DNA of 6,947 nucleotides from JAAZMF01 sp036786445 (GTDB lineage: Bacteria; Bacillota; Limnochordia; DTU087). Positions 1-4,655 of this stretch are shown here, piece after piece (within the stretch, counting starts at the first letter, position 1; the number at the start of each line of letters is the position of its first letter). A program made the position numbers and the translations under genes. The notes under the pieces were generated by a model. The model did no database searches and had not been told where the DNA came from. It saw only the letters and a program-made list of their open reading frames with translations. The stretch spans positions 1 through 6,947 of the forward strand of contig DAIQRD010000119.1 of the NCBI GenBank assembly GCA_036786445.1, in the 5' to 3' direction.

Positions 1-58
1 CTGTAGTGACAGGTTATACTTTAGCATAGGATTAGGACCATGTCAAGAGTTCCGGAGT

Positions 59-91
59 TTAACAATTCGGCAAAAGAGCTATGTATATATT
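59..91 (+). promoter_or_regulatory. Weak promoter candidate ahead of the alcohol dehydrogenase
   Basis: The 125 bases before the dehydrogenase contain no convincing gene. The best sigma-A-like pair I can see is TTAACA at 59-64 and TATATA at 84-89 (overlapping TATATT at 86-91). The spacer of 19 is longer than the preferred 17, so this is a guess. A second -10-like TATACT lies at 15-20, but its -35 would fall outside the window. No operator or riboswitch-like structure was recognised here. Confidence 0.25.
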
Positions 92-125
92 GGCATTACT
101 AGACCGCATATCCTGCCACTAAGAG

Positions 126-1322
126 ATGAATCAGATACGAGGAGTGATTAACCTGGACAATTTCACATTTCAGAGTCCAACCAAGATCGTTTTCGGTAGA
201 GATACTGAGCACCAGGTAGGCAACGAGGCTCGCGCACACGGAACCAAAGTATTGCTACATTATGGCGGAGGCAGTATCAAGAAGACCGGCCTTTACCATC
301 GAGTAGTTCAGTCCTTGAAAGCCGCCGGGGTAGAGTTCATAGAACTAGCCGGCGTCCAGCCTAACCCCCGCTTGAGCCTCGTCCACGAAGGCATAGAGCT
401 TTGCCGCAGAGAGAACGTCGATCTGATTCTAGCTGTAGGCGGAGGTAGTACCATCGACTCATCCAAAGCTATCGCCATGGGTGTGCCCTATGATGGCGAT
501 GTCTGGAATTTCTTTGAAGGGAAGGCCCAAGCGCAAACAGCACTACCAGTAGGAGTCGTGCTAACCCTGCCAGCCGCTGGTAGTGAAGCCAGTGATAGCT
601 GTGTGATCACTAATGAAGACGGTTGGCTGAAGCGGGGCTACGGCAATCAGCTGAACCGCCCGGTGTTTGCCATTATGAACCCCGAGCTCACTTTCACTTT
701 GCCGCCTTACCAGACTGCCAGTGGTGCAGCTGACATTATGGCCCATATCATGGAACGGTACTTTACCAACACCAAGGATGTAGATTTTACCGATTCCTTG
801 AGTGAAGCAACACTCAAGACCATCATAAAGCATGTACCCATAGTCTTGCAGAATCCAGAAGACTATGAGTCACGAGCCCAGATCATGTGGGCGGGCACCA
901 TTGCCCATAACGATCTCCTGAGCACAGGCCGAATAGGTGACTGGTCATCCCATCAGATAGAACATGAACTTAGCGGCATTTACGATGTCCCCCATGGAGC
1001 TGGCCTAGCTGTTGTATTCCCTGCTTGGATGAAATACGTTTACCGACACGACATCCCTCGGTTTACCCAGTTTGCTGTCCGAGTTTGGAATGTGGAGCAG
1101 GATTTCTTCAACCCTGAGAAAACAGCCTTAAAGGGAATTCAGAGCTTGGAGAACTTCTTCCGATCCATTGGCCTGCCTGTGCGCCTCGAAGGGCTGGGAA
1201 TTCCCAACGATAGACTAGAAGAGATGGCCCAAAAAACAAAAGCCGATGCTGATGGCAAGGTGGGTAATTTCGTAAAGCTTTCCCACAAGGATGTACTGGA
1301 GATACTTAAGCTGGCACAGTAG
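126..1322 (+). CDS. Iron-containing alcohol dehydrogenase, YqhD/BdhA (butanol dehydrogenase) type
   Basis: Cytoplasmic, NAD(P)H-dependent reductase of aldehydes to alcohols, metal-dependent group III ADH family. Residues are numbered from the ATG at 126. The N-terminal nucleotide-binding domain shows YGGGSIKKTG (46-55) and VGGGSTIDSSK (104-114). The C-terminal helical domain supplies the metal ligands expected for the family: Asp203 and His207 (AADIMAH), His276 (or nearby His280) and His290 (VPHGAG). The GGGSxKxTG motif and the start LDNFTFQSPTKIVFG match the YqhD/YugJ branch, whose members begin MxNFxxxxPTxIxFG. By that alignment the protein should start at the CTG at 153 (389 residues) rather than at the ATG at 126 (398 residues). 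The ATG lacks a spaced ribosome binding site, whereas AGGAG lies 8 bases before the CTG. I give the longest canonical frame here. The gene stands alone, so its physiological substrate cannot be inferred from neighbours; a general aldehyde-detoxifying or fermentative role is likely. Family assignment is firm, substrate is not. Confidence 0.93.
   Translation: MNQIRGVINLDNFTFQSPTKIVFGRDTEHQVGNEARAHGTKVLLHYGGGSIKKTGLYHRVVQSLKAAGVEFIELAGVQPNPRLSLVHEGIELCRRENVDLILAVGGGSTIDSSKAIAMGVPYDGDVWNFFEGKAQAQTALPVGVVLTLPAAGSEASDSCVITNEDGWLKRGYGNQLNRPVFAIMNPELTFTLPPYQTASGAADIMAHIMERYFTNTKDVDFTDSLSEATLKTIIKHVPIVLQNPEDYESRAQIMWAGTIAHNDLLSTGRIGDWSSHQIEHELSGIYDVPHGAGLAVVFPAWMKYVYRHDIPRFTQFAVRVWNVEQDFFNPEKTALKGIQSLENFFRSIGLPVRLEGLGIPNDRLEEMAQKTKADADGKVGNFVKLSHKDVLEILKLAQ
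139..144 (+). promoter_or_regulatory. Ribosome binding site that points to a CTG start at 153
   Basis: GAGGAG lies inside the annotated frame of the alcohol dehydrogenase, 8 bases before CTG 153. That is the same spacing as used by the L,D-transpeptidase further right. The in-frame GTG at 144 overlaps this site and cannot use it. The ATG at 126 has only AAGAG directly against it. The family's conserved N-terminus begins exactly at the CTG codon. Confidence 0.6.
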
Positions 1323-1397
1323 AGAGACTTTCCCACCACCTTGCGCCTTAGTACTACCTACTAGAGGTTTGAGCCATGTCTATACTGAGCTAAATGC

Positions 1398-1426
1398 GAG
1401 AGAAGGGGGCGCTAGCCCCCGCTCTC
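1398..1426. terminator. G/C-rich hairpin between convergent genes, possible bidirectional terminator
   Basis: GGGGGC (1405-1410) pairs with GCCCCC (1415-1420) around a GCTA loop. The stem is extended by GAGAG (1398-1402) pairing with CTCTC (1422-1426) across a small internal bulge. It lies 75 bases after the dehydrogenase stop and 16 bases after the end of the extension behind the leftward orphan gene, where a shared terminator would sit. Neither side has a clear run of T, so an intrinsic mechanism is not proven; it may only protect the 3' ends. The rest of 1323-1441 shows no gene. Confidence 0.5.
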
Positions 1427-1441
1427 ACCACACCATCGCAT

Positions 1442-1510
1442 CTACCCTGCTATGTACCAGTTGATTAATTCAATGAAGGCATCATCCTCGCCGCTTTGCC
1501 CCATGGGGTA
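1442..1510 (-). other. In-frame extension beyond the stop of the orphan gene (22 codons to TAG)
   Basis: Read leftward, the frame of the 98-residue orphan continues past its TAA (1513-1511) as YPMGQSGEDDAFIELINWY and then IAG, ending at TAG (1444-1442). The stretch is acidic then amphipathic (DDAFIELINWYI) and looks like the end of a real protein rather than random translation. It could be the original C-terminus cut off by a nonsense mutation, a readthrough extension, or a separate 20-residue ORF from the ATG at 1504-1502. That ATG has no ribosome binding site, which makes the last option weakest. Its first bases form the palindrome CCCCATGGGG (1499-1508). Confidence 0.35.
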
Positions 1511-1807
1511 TTACCACTCGTTGCCCATGTGCAGCTGCTCTCTGCGGCTTCTCGCCCAATGCTTTAACCACTGCCGCTCAGGCTCTGGAATGGGCCCATT
1601 CGGTTCGCCTACTATCCTGTAGTCACCCCCTCCGTCTTCCAATACAAACCCATATTCCTCGCCATTGTCTTCATCGTATTCAAGGAGTAGTTGCCCGTGA
1701 ATCTGCCATTTATTTCGGAAAGGATCCCAGGTGCAGCTATTGACCTCCGCGTACCGCTCTACTGGAGTAAACTCCGGGGGCACATATTCGCTACTATATG
1801 TGTGCAT
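1511..1807 (-). CDS. Small acidic protein of unknown function
   Basis: I do not recognise this 98-residue protein. It is probably a real gene: the ATG is preceded by GGAGGT (1818-1813) with a 5-base gap, and the protein sequence looks natural. It has no signal peptide, membrane segment or cysteine motif. The order is a Pro/Glu/Tyr-rich N-terminus (1-22), WDPFRNKWQIHGQLLLEY (27-44), which looks like beta strands, an acidic turn DEDNGEE (45-51), a strand and Gly-rich loop FVLEDGGGDYRIVGEP (54-69), a Pro-rich linker and a basic Trp-rich helix (RQWLKHWARSRREQ, 78-91). A small single-domain cytoplasmic protein is the most one can say. It is divergent from the L,D-transpeptidase across 156 bases. 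Its frame stays open for 22 codons past the TAA, so the gene may be truncated. Confidence 0.7.
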   Translation of the reverse strand: MHTYSSEYVPPEFTPVERYAEVNSCTWDPFRNKWQIHGQLLLEYDEDNGEEYGFVLEDGGGDYRIVGEPNGPIPEPERQWLKHWARSRREQLHMGNEW

Positions 1808-1900
1808 GATCTACCTCCAAACCGCTTGCCGCCTGGCAGCCGAATTGGTCATTCTCCCAAGTGTCTAGCATGTCCAAACCTACGGCGCACTACCTTACCT

Positions 1901-1931
1901 TGGTATAGTCCCCCATTTCCCCCAATACAAT
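1901..1931 (+). promoter_or_regulatory. Promoter region of the L,D-transpeptidase; two alternative readings
   Basis: Reading one is an extended -10 for the housekeeping sigma factor: TG (1901-1902), one base, then TATAGT (1904-1909), with no good -35. Reading two is a sporulation sigma-E-like site: AATACAAT (1924-1931) matches the known -10 consensus CATACAnT at all but the first base. GTATAGT (1903-1909) lies 14 bases upstream as a partial -35. The second reading would put the transcript start around 1938, shortly before the ribosome binding site. Both are by-eye matches. The remainder of the divergent gap (1808-1900) shows no clear promoter for the leftward orphan gene. Confidence 0.35.
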
Positions 1932-1950
1932 GTAGGGACAAAAGCGTCTA

Positions 1951-1955
1951 GAGGT
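1951..1955 (+). promoter_or_regulatory. Ribosome binding site selecting GTG 1964 over an out-of-frame ATG
   Basis: GAGGT begins the longer anti-16S match GAGGTGATC (1951-1959). The gap from GAGGT to GTG 1964 is 8 bases. The ATG at 1960 is only 4 bases away and opens a different frame that closes within about 45 codons, so GTG is the start. An in-frame TGA at 1955-1957 rules out any longer protein. Confidence 0.75.
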
Positions 1956-1963
1956 GATCATGC

Positions 1964-2836
1964 GTGATCTATGCTTCTCGTTTCCTACGCAAAGACCGAC
2001 CGCCCATGATCGGTCCGGATATTTTCTGGGTGAAAAGCATCTTGGCCAAACTAGATCTCTTGGCACTAGACGAATCTGCCTGGGAATTTGACACGCAGAC
2101 AGAAGCAGCAGTCTTGCGCTTTCAAAGACTGCACAACCTAATCATGGATGGAGTTGTGGGGCCTAGCACCTTTCGGGCTTTATGGACCACAGCAGGAGCC
2201 ATACCACCTGCTGATAACCCCAAACACGCTACTACGGCAGATTACCCCACCACCCTCTTGCATATCGATGGCGGAAGGTGCCTTCTGCACCATTTCTCCC
2301 ACGGTCGCCTGGAGGAATCATATCCAATAGCCCTAGGCTCTCCCAGTGCACTTACACCCGGCGGGTATTGGCAGGTGTTGTCTCGGGAAGCAAACCCCGG
2401 TGGCTTTTTTGGAACTAGGTGGCTTGGTCTTTCCATACCCTTTGGTGCCTATGGAATTCACGGAACGGATAACCCAGAAGCCATCGGGAGGAAAACAACC
2501 CATGGTTGTATATACATGCTCAATCCTCATATTGAGGCCCTCTTTGCCCAGGTCCCCCTCAATGCTCCGGTACTTATCACCGGCCCTGCAGCAACTGGCC
2601 GCATGCTGCAGCCGGGTGTACTCCCGGGCCGCGACATCCAACGGGCGCAAAGCATTCTTCAGACCTTGCATCTTTTCGACCACCACCCCGATGGTCGCTA
2701 CACAGCGGCAACAGCAGCAGCGGTCATCGCATTTCAAAGATTAGAAGGCCTTGAGCCCAGTGGCAACATCTGCCCCTACACATCTGAATTCCTGGAAAAA
2801 GCTTACGATATCGCTAGTGGGGCTGTTAGACCCTAG
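1964..2836 (+). CDS. L,D-transpeptidase (YkuD domain) between two peptidoglycan-binding domains
   Basis: Cell-wall enzyme expected to make 3-3 (L,D) cross-links in peptidoglycan, or to attach a ligand to it, through a catalytic cysteine. Residues about 5-75 form a PG-binding-1 domain (MIGPDIFWVKSIL, then AAVLRFQRLHNL, then MDGVVGPSTFRAL). Residues about 96-206 form the YkuD domain, with TPGGYW (131-136), NPGGFFGTRWLGLSIP (144-159), YGIHGT (163-168) and the active-site motif THGCIYM (179-185). His166, His180 and Cys182 are the expected catalytic residues; Tyr184 stands where Arg is usual. Residues about 222-282 form a second, more divergent PG-binding domain (RDIQRAQSILQTL, AAAVIAFQRLEGLEPSG). 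There is no signal peptide or membrane anchor, and an upstream in-frame stop excludes a longer N-terminus. B. subtilis YkuD likewise lacks a signal peptide and is spore-associated, so a spore role is possible here. The gene stands alone and converges with the MFS gene, sharing 4 bases. Confidence 0.93.
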   Translation: MIYASRFLRKDRPPMIGPDIFWVKSILAKLDLLALDESAWEFDTQTEAAVLRFQRLHNLIMDGVVGPSTFRALWTTAGAIPPADNPKHATTADYPTTLLHIDGGRCLLHHFSHGRLEESYPIALGSPSALTPGGYWQVLSREANPGGFFGTRWLGLSIPFGAYGIHGTDNPEAIGRKTTHGCIYMLNPHIEALFAQVPLNAPVLITGPAATGRMLQPGVLPGRDIQRAQSILQTLHLFDHHPDGRYTAATAAAVIAFQRLEGLEPSGNICPYTSEFLEKAYDIASGAVRP

Positions 2837-4026
2837 ATTCCATCCCAGCCACTTCGCCCTAACCATATATAGCCGCCCACCGCGGCAAGCAGAGACAGCA
2901 CTGCCGCCCCGACGAAAAGCCGTACGCCCATATGTTCCCACAGATAGCCGAACAGGGGCGGTCCAAAAGCACTGCCTAGGGAGCGCAAGCTACCATAGGT
3001 AGTAGTCACCGCTCCTCTTTGTCCCTCGGAAACAGCAGCAGTGATCACGCTGTTCAATACAGGCATGACCAAGCCCATTGCCAGTGCCCCAAAGCAGAGA
3101 GCCAAGGTTACCAGATAGGGGCTTACCACATAACCTAGAGCCCACTGACCCACAGACATACCAATGAGGCCGATGCCAATAAACCAGGCAAACCATGCTT
3201 GCCTTCCACAGCGGGTGGCACACAGATCCGTAACGACTAACACCAGCACCGGAATAGCGAGGAGCATTCCCCGTAAAGCACGGGAGACTTGGGCGCGATC
3301 GAGACGCTGAGAGGTGGCGTAGAGCCCGCCAAACCATAGTATGATTGTAATCAGTGCCAGCACGTAGGTCCCCAGAACAGTGACGGTCCTTTCCCGGAGC
3401 GCTAGGCTTAGCTGCTGGAAATAATCTTGCATACTGCCTTCATCCTTTTTGCCACTTGGTGCATCGATGCCTACTACCAGCGCCAAAGCACCTGCCGCAG
3501 ATAGGATGGGGTAAACCCAAAATGGGCCGTGCCAAGCCCAAGTCAGCGCAACGGTGCCTATGAGGGGACTAACCAGCTTACCGACACTGTTGGATGCCTC
3601 CAAGATGCCCAAAGCTTTGACTCTCTCTTCGCCCTGAAACAGATCAGCTGCAAAGGACATTGCTACCAAAGTCATACCGGCAGCACCGATCCCTTGCACT
3701 ACTCGACCTGCTATGATACCCAGATAGGGAGTCTGAGCTAGCACGGCAGACAGACCAGCAATACCACCGCCGAAGCCGTAGAGGAGCACTCCAGGCACCA
3801 TCACCGTTCTCCTGCCATGCCGATCGGAAAGCACTCCCGCTAAAGGCAAGAACAATGCCGTAGGTACGGAGAGAGCAGTTGTCAAAAGACCAGCTCGGCC
3901 CGGAGATATATCTAGGGCACGCTGAATATCAGGCAAAACAGCTATGATCATAGAATTGCTCAGAGCCCACAAGAAGGGTACTGCGCTCATGGACCAAAAC
4001 GCCTGGCGCCTATTGACGACCTTCAC
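2833..4026 (-). CDS. MFS transporter, drug:H+ antiporter (DHA) type
   Basis: Integral membrane protein of 397 residues with the hydrophobic pattern of 12 transmembrane helices, predicted to export a small molecule using the proton gradient. Motif A is clear in the loop after helix 2: GVLSDRHGRR (64-73). RVVQGIGAAGM (108-118) is the motif-B region in helix 4, and GILEASNSVGKLVSPLIG (140-157) matches the antiporter motif-C position. The N-terminal LPDIQRALDISPGRAGLL (31-48) is typical of multidrug and tetracycline exporters of this superfamily. A hydrophilic central loop lies at about 189-212. The start is GTG at 4026; an AGAGGG stretch lies too close to it, so initiation is uncertain. The next in-frame ATG is residue 13, and no upstream start exists before a stop at 4059-4057. 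The gene follows the DMT permease by 70 bases on the same strand. The substrate cannot be read from the sequence. Confidence 0.92.
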   Translation of the reverse strand: MKVVNRRQAFWSMSAVPFLWALSNSMIIAVLPDIQRALDISPGRAGLLTTALSVPTALFLPLAGVLSDRHGRRTVMVPGVLLYGFGGGIAGLSAVLAQTPYLGIIAGRVVQGIGAAGMTLVAMSFAADLFQGEERVKALGILEASNSVGKLVSPLIGTVALTWAWHGPFWVYPILSAAGALALVVGIDAPSGKKDEGSMQDYFQQLSLALRERTVTVLGTYVLALITIILWFGGLYATSQRLDRAQVSRALRGMLLAIPVLVLVVTDLCATRCGRQAWFAWFIGIGLIGMSVGQWALGYVVSPYLVTLALCFGALAMGLVMPVLNSVITAAVSEGQRGAVTTTYGSLRSLGSAFGPPLFGYLWEHMGVRLFVGAAVLSLLAAVGGYIWLGRSGWDGI

Positions 4027-4055
4027 TCCCTCTGCTACATAGGGGTGTTTAGCTA

Positions 4056-4084
4056 TTTACAGCACAATTACACCATTTGGCCAA
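4056..4084 (-). promoter_or_regulatory. Possible promoter of the MFS gene with a TTACA direct repeat
   Basis: Leftward, TTGGCC (4084-4079) and TGTAAA (4061-4056) are separated by exactly 17 bases, each matching 4 of 6 consensus positions. TTACA occurs twice on the plus strand, at 4057-4061 and 4068-4072. These lie 11 bases apart, one helical turn, on and just upstream of the -10. This could be a regulator site or chance. If the promoter is real, the MFS gene has its own start inside the gap behind the DMT gene. Confidence 0.3.
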
Positions 4085-4096
4085 GACCCCATTTGT

Positions 4097-4537
4097 TCAG
4101 TGACGGAGCATGCACCACACGCCCCCTGCCAACAGCGCGCCTCCGACCCATCTCCACCAAGTGAAGGGCAAAGGCTCCAAACCAAACAATCCAAAATGAT
4201 CGATTATACAAGCCATCAATACCTGTGCTCCTACTATCGCTGTGGTGGCCGCGGCTACTCCTACCTGAGGGATGCTAGCTGCCACAGTAAAGATGATAGC
4301 AACACCCAAAATCCCTCCCAGCCATGTATACCACGGTGCGCTCCAGAGTTTTTGCAGGCTGCCATCGCCAACCAATGGCAAGAGTATCAGGGCCAGCACA
4401 GTGCCGGTGATTTGCACGAAAAAGGTGGTCTCCCATAGACCGGCAGCCTTGCCCAAAGCAGAGTTCAAAGACCCCTGCAAAGCCATTAACGCCCCCGCTA
4501 GTGCGGCAATTGACAAAGCCATGATTCTGCCAGTCAA
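4097..4537 (-). CDS. DMT-superfamily permease, YdcZ (DUF606) family
   Basis: Small membrane protein of 146 residues with five predicted transmembrane helices (about 5-23, 37-56, 69-89, 95-113 and 128-144). Length and sequence fit the half-size YdcZ/DUF606 branch of the drug/metabolite transporter superfamily. Recognisable family features are MALQGSLNSALGKAAG (18-33) after helix 1, IPQVGVAAAT (89-98), and QVLMACIIDHFGLFGLEPLPF (split around IIDHFGLFG, 111-119). Half-size members usually act as dimers or with a second copy; no second copy is visible here. The start is TTG: AAGGAGGT (4551-4544) ends 6 bases before it, whereas the internal ATG (residue 6) is too far from that site. It is the first gene of a likely leftward pair with the MFS exporter and divergent from the FtsA-like gene. 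Substrate unknown. Confidence 0.93.
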   Translation of the reverse strand: MTGRIMALSIAALAGALMALQGSLNSALGKAAGLWETTFFVQITGTVLALILLPLVGDGSLQKLWSAPWYTWLGGILGVAIIFTVAASIPQVGVAAATTAIVGAQVLMACIIDHFGLFGLEPLPFTWWRWVGGALLAGGVWCMLRH

Positions 4538-4543
4538 GATCCG

Positions 4544-4551
4544 ACCTCCTT
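4544..4551 (-). promoter_or_regulatory. Strong ribosome binding site fixing a TTG start
   Basis: AAGGAGGT, a complete 8-base match to the anti-Shine-Dalgarno sequence, lies 6 bases before TTG 4537-4535. The next ATG in frame (4522-4520) is about 21 bases from it. The strong site probably compensates for the weak start codon. Confidence 0.8.
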
Positions 4552-4615
4552 ACCCCATTCTCTAGTATCTGCAAACAGAGGAACACACTATCCTCGGAAG
4601 GGTTTCCTTTTGCTT

Positions 4616-4642
4616 CCACGAAATAGGTAAGAAATACCGTGG
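4616..4642. promoter_or_regulatory. Inverted repeat just upstream of the FtsA-like gene
   Basis: CCACG (4616-4620) is complementary to CGTGG (4638-4642), and GTA (4627-4629) can pair with TAC (4635-4637) inside it. The result is a bulged hairpin that ends 13 bases before the GTG at 4656. It could be an operator or an RNA structure near the ribosome binding site. The divergent gap of 118 bases has no strong promoter pair by eye: a TTGCTT at 4610-4615 lacks a good partner. Confidence 0.3.
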
Positions 4643-4655
4643 TCCCTAGGGGGAA

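Noticed and set aside
1499..1508. Perfect palindrome CCCCATGGGG near the orphan's stop
   Set aside because: There is no loop, so it cannot form a stable hairpin alone, and it falls inside the in-frame extension. It is more likely chance than a regulator site.
1691..1951. Rightward 86-codon frame across the divergent control region
   Set aside because: It is antisense to the orphan gene's N-terminus, rich in Pro/Leu/Arg/Ser, has no ribosome binding site, and runs through the putative promoters.
1960..2090. ATG 1960 as a start for the L,D-transpeptidase or a leader peptide
   Set aside because: It is out of frame and only 4 bases from the ribosome binding site, and it opens a short nonsense product. 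GTG 1964 has correct spacing and frame.
2333..2744. Two overlapping 130-codon frames (one on each strand) within the L,D-transpeptidase
   Set aside because: Both lie over the YkuD catalytic region, whose conserved motifs prove the sense frame. The products are Cys-rich and featureless.
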